This document shows, one piece after another, positions 45,217 through 54,973 of a stretch of DNA of 64,000 bases. Where the stretch lies: the NCBI RefSeq assembly GCF_008297955.1, contig NZ_VTPY01000009.1:1-64000 (forward strand). The letters are read 5' to 3'. Below the pieces are notes generated by a model. It worked only from the letters and a program-made list of their open reading frames with translations. It was not told the DNA's origin and made no database searches. Each line of letters opens with the position of its first letter. The first letter of the stretch is position 1. Both the position numbers and the translations under genes were made by a program. This DNA comes from Billgrantia pellis. Lineage in GTDB: Bacteria; Pseudomonadota; Gammaproteobacteria; Pseudomonadales; Halomonadaceae.

Positions 45217-46338
45217 TCAGTGCCAGTCATCGGTGGCGTAACGTTCGATTGCCTCGGTGTCGAAGCCGAACCCCAGCCCGGGGGTTGTCGGCAACGCCAG
45301 GCGCCCTTCGGAGAACGCCAGTTGGGTATCGACCAGCCGCCGAAAATTGAGGACCTGGTCGTCGGCGAAAAACTCCACCATCGGCACGTTGGGTGCCGAG
45401 GCGACGAGATGGACATGCAGGTCATGGAACCAATGAGGATAGATATCCACCCCGAAGCTCGCCGCAGTGGCGGCGATGCGACGGAATTCGGTGATGCCAC
45501 CGCATACCGCGGCATCGGTCTGCAGAATCATGGCGCTCTCCTTCTCCAGCAGCTCGCGAAAGCGCCAACGGCCGGCCTCGATCTCGCCGGTGGCCACCGG
45601 TACCGGGGTACGCTCGGCCAGGCGACGATGGTTGTCGATATCGTCGGGGCTGAAAGGCTCCTCGATCCCGAACGGGTTGTAGGGCTCGGCCATGCGCATG
45701 AAGGCCAGCGCCGACGGCAGGTCCCGCCATGCGTTGTTGGCATCCAGCATCACATGAACGTTGGGGCCGACAGCCTCCCGTACCGCCGCCAGGCGGGCTT
45801 CCTCGCCGGCCAGGTCCTCGCGCCCCACCTTCATCTTCACGGCGGTGAAACCCTGGGCGACATAGCCGGCCATCTCCTTCCCCAGGCGCTCGGGGGTCTT
45901 GCCAGCCAGGTAGTAGCCACCGCTGGCATAGGCAGGCACGCTCTCGGTGTCGCTGGCTCCTAGGTATTTGTATAGCGGCAACCCCGCCGCCCGGGCATTG
46001 CGATCCCAGAGAGCCGTGTCGAGGATGCTGATAGCGCGCATTACCGAGCCACAGCGGCCATGCAGCAGCGACTCCTGATACATGGCCTGCCACAGAGCCT
46101 CGGTGGCGTGGGCATTCGCCCCCACCAGTACCGGCCGCAACAAGTCGCGTACGGCATGGGCCACCAGCGATCCGGCATTGTTGCCGCCGTAACAGAAGCC
46201 GATGCCGACATGGCCGTCATCACCGGCCACCTCGACCAGCACATAGTCGCGTTTCACCACCTGGCGGTTGGAGAAGCTGGTGGGGTTATCCAGCGGTACG
46301 CTGACCGTCCTGGCACGCACTTCGGTAATCGTTGTCAT
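45217..46338 (-). CDS. Enolase-superfamily sugar-acid dehydratase (mandelate racemase subgroup)
   Basis: A 373-residue enzyme with the mandelate racemase-type active site: Lys168 and Lys170 (AVKMKVG), metal ligands Asp199 (MLDANNAW), Glu226 (GIEEPF) and Glu252 (ATGEIE), and catalytic His302 (IYPHWFHD). Members are acid-sugar dehydratases (galactarate, talarate, fuconate and others) or racemases. The ATG at 46338 gives the family start MTTITEVRARTVSVPLD. It lies between tctA and the DapA-family gene; substrate not predictable. Confidence 0.87.
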   Translation of the reverse strand: MTTITEVRARTVSVPLDNPTSFSNRQVVKRDYVLVEVAGDDGHVGIGFCYGGNNAGSLVAHAVRDLLRPVLVGANAHATEALWQAMYQESLLHGRCGSVMRAISILDTALWDRNARAAGLPLYKYLGASDTESVPAYASGGYYLAGKTPERLGKEMAGYVAQGFTAVKMKVGREDLAGEEARLAAVREAVGPNVHVMLDANNAWRDLPSALAFMRMAEPYNPFGIEEPFSPDDIDNHRRLAERTPVPVATGEIEAGRWRFRELLEKESAMILQTDAAVCGGITEFRRIAATAASFGVDIYPHWFHDLHVHLVASAPNVPMVEFFADDQVLNFRRLVDTQLAFSEGRLALPTTPGLGFGFDTEAIERYATDDWH

Positions 46339-46364
46339 GAGGAAGTCCTCGCAAAAAGGGGAGA

Positions 46365-47870
46365 TCATTCGGCCTGCGCACGCGGGCACAACGCATCGCG
46401 CAGCCAGCGGAAGAACGGCGTGGCCTGCAGTACCGAGAACGCGACAACACAGAGCAGCACCACGGCGATCGGGCTCGTCAGGAAGATGCCCGGGTTGCCT
46501 TGTCCGATCAGCATCGACTGCTGGAAACTGGTCTCCATGACCGGCCCCAGGATCAGCCCGATCACCATCGGCGCCGACGAAACGCCAGCCTTGTTCATCC
46601 AGTAGCCGAACAGCCCGAAGCCGAGCATCAGCCCCACCTCGAACAAGCTATTGTTGATGGCGAAGGCACCGACCACGCAGAGCGTAATGATCGCGCAGGC
46701 CACGAAACTGTCGGGGATGCGAGTCACACCGACGCATAGCCGAGTGAACAACAGACCCACCGCCAGCAACCCGACGTTGGCGAAGATCACCGCCCAGATC
46801 AGGGTGTAGGTGACGTCGCCGTAATCGGTCAGCAGATTGGGACCGGGGAGGATGCCCTGCACCATCAAGGCGCCGAGCAGGATGGCGGTGGAAGAACTGC
46901 CAGGAATGCCCAGGGCGATGGTGGGTATCAACGCGCCACCCACCACCGCATTGTTGGCCGCCTCGGGCGCCGCCACCCCGGCGATGTCGCCCTTACCGAA
47001 GCGGCTCTTGTCCCCCGCGAAGCGCTTGGCCTCGTTGTAGGCGAACCAGCTCGCCGTATCGCCGCCGGTTCCCGGGATCAGGCCGGTGACGATGCCGATC
47101 CCGCCGGAACGGAAGATGTTGGGCAGCAGGTGTCGGATCTCGCCGAGCCGCGGCATCAGCCTGTCGGTGATCCTGCTCGCGATTTTCTGCGAGCCGTGGG
47201 CATTCTCGATCAGCACCAACGCCTGGGGAATCGAGAACAACCCGATCAGCGCCACAGTGAATTCGATCCCCGAAAACAGGTTGATGTTGCCGAAGGTCAT
47301 ACGTGGCGTACCGGTGATCAGGTCCATGCCCACCGTACTCACCAGCAACCCCAGGGCACCCGACAACAGGCCGCTCACCACCGACCCTTGCGAGAGCGAA
47401 CCGATGATGGTGATACCCAGCACGGCGATGGCGAACAACTCGATCGGGCCAAACTTGAGTACCAGCACACCCAGCAGAGGCGCCGCTGTGAGTAGCGCGA
47501 TGCCGCTCATCAGGCCGCCGACGAAGGAGGCGAACAGCGAAATCCCCAGCGCCTTGCCGGCCTGGCCCTGCTGCGACAACGGAAAGCCGTCGAGTACCGT
47601 GGCCGCCGCGGACGGAGTGCCCGGAGTCCGCAACAGGATGGCGGCGATGGAGCCACCGTAGGAGGCCCCCACATAAAGAGACGCCAGCATGCTGAGCCCC
47701 GTGGCGGGATCCATACCGAAGGTCAAGGGAAGCAGCAGCGCCAGGGCCATGGTCGCCGAGAGCCCCGGCATGGCCCCGACGAAGAGCCCCAGCAGGGTTC
47801 CCCCAAGGATCAAGGCGATATTGGTGAACGAGAGGACGTTGGTCAGGCCCACCAGAACGAGGTTTTCCAT
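46365..47870 (-). CDS. tctA: Tripartite tricarboxylate transporter large membrane subunit (TctA), sugar-acid cluster
   Basis: A 501-residue TctA protein, with the two family motifs GAMPGLSATMALALLLPLTFGMDP and GLIPGTGGDTASWFAYNEAKRF, plus YGGSIAAILLRTPGTPSAAATVLDG. About 12 hydrophobic segments. It forms the channel with TctB, fed by the TctC binding protein. The start is set at 47870 by family alignment (MENLVLVGL). It is third in tctC-tctB-tctA and followed by the dehydratase genes on the same strand, so it probably imports their substrate. Confidence 0.93.
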   Translation of the reverse strand: MENLVLVGLTNVLSFTNIALILGGTLLGLFVGAMPGLSATMALALLLPLTFGMDPATGLSMLASLYVGASYGGSIAAILLRTPGTPSAAATVLDGFPLSQQGQAGKALGISLFASFVGGLMSGIALLTAAPLLGVLVLKFGPIELFAIAVLGITIIGSLSQGSVVSGLLSGALGLLVSTVGMDLITGTPRMTFGNINLFSGIEFTVALIGLFSIPQALVLIENAHGSQKIASRITDRLMPRLGEIRHLLPNIFRSGGIGIVTGLIPGTGGDTASWFAYNEAKRFAGDKSRFGKGDIAGVAAPEAANNAVVGGALIPTIALGIPGSSSTAILLGALMVQGILPGPNLLTDYGDVTYTLIWAVIFANVGLLAVGLLFTRLCVGVTRIPDSFVACAIITLCVVGAFAINNSLFEVGLMLGFGLFGYWMNKAGVSSAPMVIGLILGPVMETSFQQSMLIGQGNPGIFLTSPIAVVLLCVVAFSVLQATPFFRWLRDALCPRAQAE

Positions 47871-47969
47871 ATGGCTAAGCTCCAGGAGCCGATTCCGGGC
47901 ACCGGATGCCTCGCCCGGCCTGTAGGCGGCCGAGTCCGGCAAGGTGGGATGCCCGGCGGGGCATCGGTG

Positions 47970-48479
47970 TCATGAAAGGACGGGAGGCAACAGGGGGACG
48001 GGAAGCCCGAGAAAGCCGAGGAACACCAGGCACACCACCGCCACCAGCACGGCAATGCCCACCAGGGCGAAGCGCCAGGAGACATGGCCGACCAGCGTCA
48101 GGGCCAACCCCATGAAGGCCACGGTGGACAGCAAATAGCCCAGCAGCGAGATGCTGTAGACGTAAAGGGCGGCCAGCAGGAAAACCAGCATGGCCTTCCA
48201 CAGCTTGCGCCGGCCGCCCTGCCCGGCGGATGTCGCCATATCCTCGACGTCTTCCGTCCCTGATGGCGAGACGGTTACGCCGACCACTCCCGCCATCCGG
48301 CGTCGGTGCAACGCGCCGACCAGCTCCTGGCCGACCACCGCCGCGCCCAGCAGGGCTACGACGACCGAATAGATCAGAGGCATGTTCGCCGCCCGCTGGG
48401 GATACCCCAGGGCAGTGACGTAGAAGGCAATGGCCACGCCGATGGTGAAGACTCCCAGAGTCAGACGACTGACGTTCAT
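47970..48479 (-). CDS. tctB: Tripartite tricarboxylate transporter small subunit (TctB), sugar-acid cluster
   Basis: A 169-residue membrane protein with four hydrophobic helices, a polar loop at about 60-90 (VSPSGTEDVEDMATSAGQGGRRK) and the TctB-like ISLLGYLLSTVAFMGLALTLVG block. Placed between tctC and tctA. TctB proteins vary in sequence; topology and position carry the call. Confidence 0.88.
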   Translation of the reverse strand: MNVSRLTLGVFTIGVAIAFYVTALGYPQRAANMPLIYSVVVALLGAAVVGQELVGALHRRRMAGVVGVTVSPSGTEDVEDMATSAGQGGRRKLWKAMLVFLLAALYVYSISLLGYLLSTVAFMGLALTLVGHVSWRFALVGIAVLVAVVCLVFLGFLGLPVPLLPPVLS

Positions 48480-48523
48480 ATGACACCCCCGTGTCGCTCG
48501 TGGCAGACAGGCGCCTACACGCC

Positions 48524-49495
48524 TTACTCGTTGACCTCATCCTTGATCTCGTCCCAGATTTCCGCGAACTGCTCTTCCATGTCCTGCATCATCTGGGCGT
48601 ACGCATCACCGGTAAGGATGTCGAGGTTCATGGCGCGCTCCTGGGCGGTCTGCTGGAATTCTTCGTCGTCCTTGAGGGCCTCGAAGGCGGCGATCAGCTC
48701 CTGGCGCGCCTGGTCCGGAATGCCCGCCGGTGCGCTGTAGCCACGCGAGGACCCCGCCACCACGTCGATGTCCTTCTCCACCAGGGTCGGTACATCGGGT
48801 AGCACCTCCAGGCGCTCGCGGGTGAATACCGCCAACGGGCGCAGGTCGCCAGAGCGAATATGCCCGTAGACGTTACCCAGGTTGTTGAAGCTGGCGTCGA
48901 TCTTGCCGCCCAGGGCCGCAGTGGCCGAGGGACCATCGCCCTGGAAGGGCACCTTCTGGAAAGAAAGGCCGGTGGCCTTTTCGATCATGATGGTGGAGAA
49001 GAAATCATCCCCACCGACACCGGAATTACCCACCGTGATCTGACCGGGGCGCTCCTCGGCCGCGGCGAAGAAGTCTTCCACCGTCTGGTACGGACTTTCC
49101 TTGGGCACCACGATAACGCCCGGGTCGGTCACCACGTTGGCTATCGGGGTCAGCTCGTCGATCGAGTAGTTGATGGCGTCGTTCATGAGGTAGTTGGTCA
49201 TCAGCATCGGCGTATTGGTGATGCTGATCACACTGCCATCGTTGGGCGCCTGCTTGGCCAGGCGAGTCCAGGCAATTCCCCCGGTAGCTCCCGGCAGGTA
49301 CTCATTGACGAATTCGACACCCAGGGATTCCCGCAGGAAGGGTTGGGTCAGCTGGGCCAGTGCGTCACTGCCTCCACCGGCCTTGAACCCCTGCAGGACT
49401 TTCAGCTCGTCTCCTGCTGAGTACTCCGCCTGGGCGATCCCGGAAAACAGTAGGGTGGTTAAGAGAGTGGCGGCGAAAGCTCCACGATTTTGCAT
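48524..49495 (-). CDS. tctC: Tripartite tricarboxylate transporter binding protein (TctC), sugar-acid cluster
   Basis: A 323-residue periplasmic binding protein with signal peptide (cut probably after GIAQA). Family blocks: FKAGGGSDALAQLTQPFL, NEYLPGATGGIAWTRLAK, VGNSGVGGDDFFSTIMIEKATG and LRPLAVFTRERLEVLPDVPTLVE. It is the first gene of the minus-strand operon and is divergent from the IlvD/Edd dehydratase. The ligand is presumably a sugar acid. Confidence 0.92.
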   Translation of the reverse strand: MQNRGAFAATLLTTLLFSGIAQAEYSAGDELKVLQGFKAGGGSDALAQLTQPFLRESLGVEFVNEYLPGATGGIAWTRLAKQAPNDGSVISITNTPMLMTNYLMNDAINYSIDELTPIANVVTDPGVIVVPKESPYQTVEDFFAAAEERPGQITVGNSGVGGDDFFSTIMIEKATGLSFQKVPFQGDGPSATAALGGKIDASFNNLGNVYGHIRSGDLRPLAVFTRERLEVLPDVPTLVEKDIDVVAGSSRGYSAPAGIPDQARQELIAAFEALKDDEEFQQTAQERAMNLDILTGDAYAQMMQDMEEQFAEIWDEIKDEVNE

Positions 49496-49585
49496 GGTGG
49501 TTTCCTCGAGTGCTGTTTGTCGTTGTGCTGCACATTCGGTGCAAGTCTCGCTTGCCTGATCCAACCTAGTAGGTGGAAAACAATA

Positions 49586-49616
49586 TTGTCAATAATCTTG
49601 TCAACCAAATTGATAA
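49586..49616. promoter_or_regulatory. Candidate GntR operator cluster
   Basis: Two direct TTGTCAA copies (49586-49592 and 49598-49604, 12 bp apart) and an inverted-like TTGATAA (49610-49616), in the 192-bp gap between divergent tctC and the IlvD/Edd gene. An AT-rich stretch in a GC-rich region. The GntR protein at 51567 is the likely binder. Confidence 0.45.
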
Positions 49617-49687
49617 CACCTAGCCTAGCCTTCATGCGCCGTGCACACGGGCAATTCGTTTATGCAGCAATGACAGAGGAAACCTCG

Positions 49688-51478
49688 ATGAGTCAGGACG
49701 TTCACAACGACAAGAACGGCAACGGATGCCATGGGAAGCAGCAAGAAGAAAAATCCACCAGAGGCATGTCCAACCGCTTGACCAACTACGGAGATTCGGC
49801 CTTCTCGCTGTTCCTGCGCAGGGCCTTCATCAAGGGCATGGGCTACACCGACGAGGCTCTGTCACGCCCGGTGATCGGCATCGCCAACACGTACAGCGGC
49901 TACAATGCCTGCCACGGCAATGTGCCGGGCCTGGTGGAAAGCGTGAAGCGTGGGGTAATGCTTGCCGGCGGGCTGCCGGTGGACTTCCCTACCATCACCC
50001 TCCACGAATCCTTCGCCCATCCCACCAGCATGTACTTGCGCAACCTGATGGCGCTGGATACCGAAGAAATGATCCGTGGCCAGCCCATGGATGCCGTTGT
50101 CCTGATCGGCGGCTGCGACAAGACAGTGCCTGCTCAGCTGATGGCCGCTGCCAGTGCCGGCATCCCTGCCGTCCAGGTCGTCACCGGCCCCATGCTCTCA
50201 GGTTCCCATCGCGGCGTTCGGGTCGGCGCCTGCACCGATTGCCGACGCTACTGGGCCGCTTACCGGGGCAAGGATATCGACGACGAGGAGATCAACGAGG
50301 TCAACGACAAGCTGGTACCCACCGTCGGTACCTGCTCGGTGATGGGTACGGCGAGCACCATGGCCTGCCTGGCCGAGACGTTGGGCATCATGCTGCCCAA
50401 TAGCGCCACAGCCCCGGCGGTGTATGCCGACCGGCAGCGCATCGCTGAGCAGTCCGGCGCCCAGGCCGTGCAGCTCGCCCGTGGTGGCGTCACCCCCGAG
50501 CAGATCCTGACTCCCCAAGCCTTCGAGAACGCACTGCGCGTGCTGCTCGCCCTGGGTGGCTCTACCAACGCCCTGATTCACCTCACCGCTATCGCCGGCC
50601 GGCTGGGAATCGACATCGATCTCGAGGCTTTCGACCGCATGAGCCAGGAAACGCCAGTCCTCGTCGACCTCAAGCCTTCCGGCGAGGGCTACATGGAAGA
50701 CCTTCATCGCGCCGGCGGCCTGCCCACCCTGTTACGAGAGCTGGCGCCGCTATTGCACCTGGATGCCATGACGGTCAACGGCCGGACCCTGGGAGAAAAC
50801 ATCGAGGCGGCGGTACACCTCGTTGACCAGAAGGTGGTGCGTCCGCGCAGCAGGCCGGTCTATGCCCAGGGGGGCATCGCCGTGCTGCGCGGCAACCTGG
50901 CTCCCGCCGGTGCCATCATCAAGCAATCGGCCGCCTCGCCCGAACTCATGACGCACCGTGGACGCGCTGTGGTGTTCACCGGCCTGGAGGATTTGGCCAG
51001 GCGCATCGACGATCCAAGCCTCGACGTGCGGGCCGACGACGTTCTGGTGCTGCAGAACATCGGCCCCAAAGGCGCCCCCGGCATGCCCGAGGCGGGCTAT
51101 ATCCCGATCCCGAAGAAGCTTGCCGCCCAAGGCGTCAAGGACATGGTGCGGATCTCCGATGGCCGTATGAGCGGCACCGCCGCAGGTACCATCGTGCTTC
51201 ACGTCTCACCCGAATCCGCCGAAGGCGGCACCCTGGGCCTGGTGCAGGATGGCGATATCATCAGCCTTGACGTGCAGACCAACCGTCTCAGCCTGGAAGT
51301 GGATGATGCGGAGCTGGAGGTTCGACGTCAGGTGTTCCAGGCCCAGGCTTCGAGTGAGCCCCTGCTTGGCTACCGGCGACTGTTCCTGGAGCAGATACTG
51401 CAGGCCGAAGAGGGTTGCGATTTTCGCGCCTGCCGCCCGGTACCCAGCGTTAGCGTACCGCGAAGCCATGAAGCCTGA
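49688..51478 (+). CDS. IlvD/Edd-family sugar-acid dehydratase (L-arabinonate dehydratase-like)
   Basis: A 596-residue iron-sulfur dehydratase. Cluster ligands Cys75 (YNACHGNVPG), Cys143 (GGCDKTVPAQ) and Cys216 (GTCSVMGTAST) have the same 68- and 73-residue spacing as the [2Fe-2S] L-arabinonate dehydratase of Rhizobium. Other blocks: LALGGSTNALIHLTAIAGR, NIGPKGAPGMPE and SDGRMSGTAAGT. It should convert a pentonate or hexonate to the 2-keto-3-deoxy acid. AGAGGA precedes the ATG at 49688; the N-terminal 28 residues are polar and may be a linker. It faces away from the transporter operon and is followed by the GntR gene. Confidence 0.9.
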   Translation: MSQDVHNDKNGNGCHGKQQEEKSTRGMSNRLTNYGDSAFSLFLRRAFIKGMGYTDEALSRPVIGIANTYSGYNACHGNVPGLVESVKRGVMLAGGLPVDFPTITLHESFAHPTSMYLRNLMALDTEEMIRGQPMDAVVLIGGCDKTVPAQLMAAASAGIPAVQVVTGPMLSGSHRGVRVGACTDCRRYWAAYRGKDIDDEEINEVNDKLVPTVGTCSVMGTASTMACLAETLGIMLPNSATAPAVYADRQRIAEQSGAQAVQLARGGVTPEQILTPQAFENALRVLLALGGSTNALIHLTAIAGRLGIDIDLEAFDRMSQETPVLVDLKPSGEGYMEDLHRAGGLPTLLRELAPLLHLDAMTVNGRTLGENIEAAVHLVDQKVVRPRSRPVYAQGGIAVLRGNLAPAGAIIKQSAASPELMTHRGRAVVFTGLEDLARRIDDPSLDVRADDVLVLQNIGPKGAPGMPEAGYIPIPKKLAAQGVKDMVRISDGRMSGTAAGTIVLHVSPESAEGGTLGLVQDGDIISLDVQTNRLSLEVDDAELEVRRQVFQAQASSEPLLGYRRLFLEQILQAEEGCDFRACRPVPSVSVPRSHEA

Positions 51479-51566
51479 AGGTACCCTTTGATACACTCAC
51501 CGGAGGGCAGCGGTCCTGTACCGGCTGCACTCCCCCACCCTGCCGATGACCGCTGGGGAAACAGAC

Positions 51567-52268
51567 ATGAACCGAACGACAATATCCCTCGAGTCGCGTC
51601 ACGCCGAAGCCACCGATGCCTCGCCGGTGGTTGGCGTTGACGATATCGTGGCAGCCGTGGAGGAAGACATCGTGCTCGGCCGCCTCCATCCCAAGGAGCG
51701 GCTGGTCGAGGAAGCGATGATGGAACGCTTCGATGGCAAGCGCCACGTCGTCAGGCAGGCACTCTTCCAGTTGGAGAGCATCGGCCTGGTCGAGCGAATC
51801 AAGAACCGCGGCGCCTTCGTCAAGAGCTACCCTCCGGAAGAGGTCGAGCACCTCTATGCCATGCGCGAACTCCTTGAGCTCGCCGCGGTCGAGGCCTTGC
51901 CCCTGCCCGCATCGCCAGAGTGGCTGACGGAGCTGGAGGACATCCACCGGCGCTACAGCGAAGCCGTCGACGCGCTCGATCTGCGCCGGGTCTTCCGGCT
52001 CAACATAGCCTTCCACCGTACCCTGTTCAGGGCCGCGGGCAACCCGTTCCTCTACGAAACCATCAACGAGTTCGCCCAGAAGGCCCATGGCATCCGTTTC
52101 ATCGCCATCGCCGACAAGGACTCTCTGGCTCAGGCCCAGCGCGAGCACCAGGCCATGATCGACGCTATCCGAAGCCAGGATCGGGAACAACTCGCCCGGC
52201 TATGCCGGGAGCATCTGATACCTTCGAAAGAGCGTTACCTGAGCCTGTATAAGCACGCCTACGCTTAG
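51567..52268 (+). CDS. GntR-family (FadR/FCD subgroup) regulator of the sugar-acid cluster
   Basis: A 233-residue GntR protein. The winged helix spans about residues 25-85 (VEEDIVLGRLHPKERLVEEAMMERFDGKRHVVRQALFQLESIGLVERIKNRGAFV). The FCD ligand domain has metal-binding-type histidines, for example FHRTLF and REHQAMIDAI, and ends KERYLSLY. The ATG at 51567 follows GGGGAA. It lies 88 bp after the dehydratase gene and overlaps pcaL by 4 nt at the end. Sugar-acid operons are often repressed by such proteins until a 2-keto-3-deoxy acid or the substrate is present. Confidence 0.87.
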   Translation: MNRTTISLESRHAEATDASPVVGVDDIVAAVEEDIVLGRLHPKERLVEEAMMERFDGKRHVVRQALFQLESIGLVERIKNRGAFVKSYPPEEVEHLYAMRELLELAAVEALPLPASPEWLTELEDIHRRYSEAVDALDLRRVFRLNIAFHRTLFRAAGNPFLYETINEFAQKAHGIRFIAIADKDSLAQAQREHQAMIDAIRSQDREQLARLCREHLIPSKERYLSLYKHAYA

Positions 52269-53473
52269 CTAGGGTCAGCGTTTCCCTCACCCCAGCCCAG
52301 CTGCTTGGCCAGCGCAAACGCATGGTTGGCCGCCGGTACGCCGGCGTAGACAGCCACGTGCATCAGTACCTGCCGCAGCTCCGCCTCGCTCAGACCGATG
52401 CGCTTGGCGGTCCTGAGGTGCAGCGTGAGCTCATCACGGCCCAGGGCGGCGAGGATCCCGGTGGTGATCAAGCTGCGCTCGCGCCGGGTGAGGTCGTCGT
52501 TGCTCCACAGCTCTCCCCAGGCCAGGCGGGTGATCATCTGCTGGAAGGGGATGTCGAGGCTGTTGGCGTTCTGGCTGGCGCGTTCCACGTGCTCCTCGCC
52601 CAGCACCTGCTTGCGGGTCTCGAGACCCTCGGCATAGCTCACGCCCTGCTCGCCGACCTTTTCCCGGTCTTTGGCCATCCACAGCAGCAATCGCTTGGCC
52701 GTGGCAGCGGGGTCTTCGACCGAGGGCACGTGAGCGAAGCCTTCGAGAATTTCCAGTGGCGCGCCGCCACATTCGGCCGCCAGCGCCTGCAGGGTCTCGG
52801 GCGGGGTGGCCACGTCGTCGCTGCCGCCGAGCAAGTGCACGCCGATGCTGGGATGCTGCGCCAGCGGCCCCTTCAGCTTGCCGCGGAAGTCGGTGCGGCC
52901 AAGCATCTCGCACAGCCGGGCGTAGGATTCGCCGTCGGTACGTGCCATCTGGGTACGCCAGCCGGCCTCCAGTGCAGGCTCGTCTTTTAGTCGCTGGGCC
53001 GAGAACCAGCGCGGCACGATATCGCAGACCATGGCCGAAAGACCCTCGTCACGCACGCGCCCGGCACGGGTGGTCCACAGCTCGCTGCTGCCGATCACCG
53101 CGCCGGTGTTGGTCAGGGTGATGGAGTAGAGCCGCTCGGCATGCTCGGCGATCAACTGCTGGCCCACCACGCCGCCGATGGAGGTGCCGACGAAATGAAA
53201 GCGCGAGGCGCCGGCATGCTCGGCCAGCGCCAGGGCCTCGCGAGCCAGCGTTGCCGGCGTGATCTCGCCGCTTTCAACGGGCCAGGCCTCGCTGGCGCCG
53301 TGGCCGGGCAGGTCCCAGGTCAGCACGCGGTAGCGCGGCAGCAGCGTCGGCAGCAGGTCATCCCACACCGCCTGGGTCATGCCCAGCGGATGCGCCAGCA
53401 CCACCAGCGGCAGCGCCTCGGGGCCAAGCAGGCGATAAGCGACGCTGCGGCCGTCGATCTCGAGAAATGCCAT
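52265..53473 (-). CDS. pcaL: PcaL: 3-oxoadipate enol-lactonase fused to 4-carboxymuconolactone decarboxylase
   Basis: A 402-residue two-domain protein. The N-terminal alpha/beta hydrolase (PcaD, residues 1-265) has the nucleophile Ser98 in VGTSIGG, acid Asp219/220 and His248 (GFAHVPSVE). The C-terminal domain (PcaC, about 275-402) has GLETRKQVLGEEHVERA and LHLRTAKRIGLSEAELRQVLMHVAVYAGVPAANHAF. PcaC removes CO2 from the carboxymuconolactone and PcaD opens the enol-lactone that both catechol and protocatechuate branches produce, so it also replaces CatD. It is the last gene of the pcaI-J-F-L run. Confidence 0.95.
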   Translation of the reverse strand: MAFLEIDGRSVAYRLLGPEALPLVVLAHPLGMTQAVWDDLLPTLLPRYRVLTWDLPGHGASEAWPVESGEITPATLAREALALAEHAGASRFHFVGTSIGGVVGQQLIAEHAERLYSITLTNTGAVIGSSELWTTRAGRVRDEGLSAMVCDIVPRWFSAQRLKDEPALEAGWRTQMARTDGESYARLCEMLGRTDFRGKLKGPLAQHPSIGVHLLGGSDDVATPPETLQALAAECGGAPLEILEGFAHVPSVEDPAATAKRLLLWMAKDREKVGEQGVSYAEGLETRKQVLGEEHVERASQNANSLDIPFQQMITRLAWGELWSNDDLTRRERSLITTGILAALGRDELTLHLRTAKRIGLSEAELRQVLMHVAVYAGVPAANHAFALAKQLGWGEGNADPS

Positions 53474-53633
53474 TCATCCTCTCCTGGCGAAGCGCCTAGG
53501 CAAAGACCCGGCGCTTTTTTGTAACGAGAGGGAAGCCGGGCTTCGCCCTTGAAGAAGAACGTAGCTTCGCCACGTCTTTTTTCCTTCTTTTCCCTTCCCT
53601 CCTATCTCTTACCGCTGATGTCTTATCTCGTTT

Positions 53634-54851
53634 CTATACACGCTCGATTACCGTGGCAATCCCCTGCCCCACGCCGATGCACATGGTGCACAGGGCGAAA
53701 CGACCACCGCTGAGCTGCAGTTCGTGCATGGCGCTGGTGACGATGCGAGCGCCGGACATGCCGAGCGGATGGCCCAGGGCGATGGCGCCGCCATTGGGGT
53801 TGACCCGCGGGTCGTCGTCGGCGATACCCAGCTCGCGCAGGCAGGCCAGCGCCTGAGCGGCAAACGCTTCGTTGAGCTCGATGTGGTCGAGCTGATCCAC
53901 GCTCATGCCCAGGCGTTCAAGCAGCTTCTGCGAGGCCGGTACCGGACCGATGCCCATGATTCGCGGCTCGACGCCGGCGGTAGCCATGCCGTGGATACGC
54001 GCCATCGGGGTCAGATGGTAGCGCTTCACCGCGGCCTCGCTGGCTACGATCACCGCCGCCGCGCCGTCGTTGACGCCCGAGGCGTTGCCCGCGGTGACCG
54101 AGCCCATCACGCTGGAGCCGGCGGCGCGGAACGGCGTGGGCAGACTGGCGAGCTTCTCCAGGGTGGTTTCACGCGGATGCTCGTCGGTGTCGAAGATCAG
54201 CGGCTCCTGCTTGCGCCGCGGGACCTCCACCGGAACGATCTCGCGCGCCAGGCGGCCGCTTTCCTGGGCACGCTTGGTCTTCACCTGCGAGTCATAGGCG
54301 AACCGATCCTGGTCCTCGCGGGAGATCTTGAACTGCTCGGCGACGTTTTCGGCAGTCTCGGGCATCGAGTCGACGCCGTACTGCTTTTTGAGCAGCGGAT
54401 TGATGAAGCGCCAGCCGATAGTGGTGTCTTCCATTGTCTGGCTGCGCGAGAAGGCGCTGTCGGCCTTGCCCAGCACGTAGGGCGCACGCGACATCGACTC
54501 GACGCCGCCAGCGATCATCAGCTCGGCCTCGCCGGCACGCACCGCGCGCGCCGCGGTGCCGATGGCGTCCATGCTCGAGCCGCATAGGCGGTTGATGGTC
54601 GTGCCGGGCACGCTGGTCGGCAGGCCCGCCAACAGCGCCGACATGCGCGCCACGTTGCGGTTATCCTCGCCGGCCTGGTTGGCGCAGCCCATGATCACGT
54701 CGTCGATCCCGGCAGGGTCGAGATCCGGCGCTCGGGCCAGCAGCGCTTCGAAGATGCGCGCGGCGAGATCGTCGGGACGCACGCTGGCAAGCGTGCCGCC
54801 GAACTTGCCGATGGCCGAGCGCACCGGATGACACAGGTAGACGTCATTCAT
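53634..54851 (-). CDS. pcaF: Beta-ketoadipyl-CoA thiolase
   Basis: A 405-residue thiolase that splits 3-oxoadipyl-CoA into succinyl-CoA and acetyl-CoA. The acyl-enzyme cysteine is Cys90 ([10 protein letters not shown]); the C-terminal [19 protein letters not shown] and [10 protein letters not shown] hold the active-site His and second Cys. The ATG at 54851 gives [19 protein letters not shown], the usual PcaF start. It lies between pcaJ and pcaL on the same strand. The 160-bp gap to pcaL is rich in short T and C runs but holds no gene. Confidence 0.95.
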   Translation of the reverse strand: MNDVYLCHPVRSAIGKFGGTLASVRPDDLAARIFEALLARAPDLDPAGIDDVIMGCANQAGEDNRNVARMSALLAGLPTSVPGTTINRLCGSSMDAIGTAARAVRAGEAELMIAGGVESMSRAPYVLGKADSAFSRSQTMEDTTIGWRFINPLLKKQYGVDSMPETAENVAEQFKISREDQDRFAYDSQVKTKRAQESGRLAREIVPVEVPRRKQEPLIFDTDEHPRETTLEKLASLPTPFRAAGSSVMGSVTAGNASGVNDGAAAVIVASEAAVKRYHLTPMARIHGMATAGVEPRIMGIGPVPASQKLLERLGMSVDQLDHIELNEAFAAQALACLRELGIADDDPRVNPNGGAIALGHPLGMSGARIVTSAMHELQLSGGRFALCTMCIGVGQGIATVIERV

Positions 54852-54973
54852 AAATTCAACTCTCCTGACATTCGCTGTAGAACGTGACGAGGCATGGCCA
54901 GCCGAGGCGAGAGACAACCTTTGCCCTATCTCTCGATACGTATGACCAAGCGCAGGCCGCTATAAAAGCGGAT

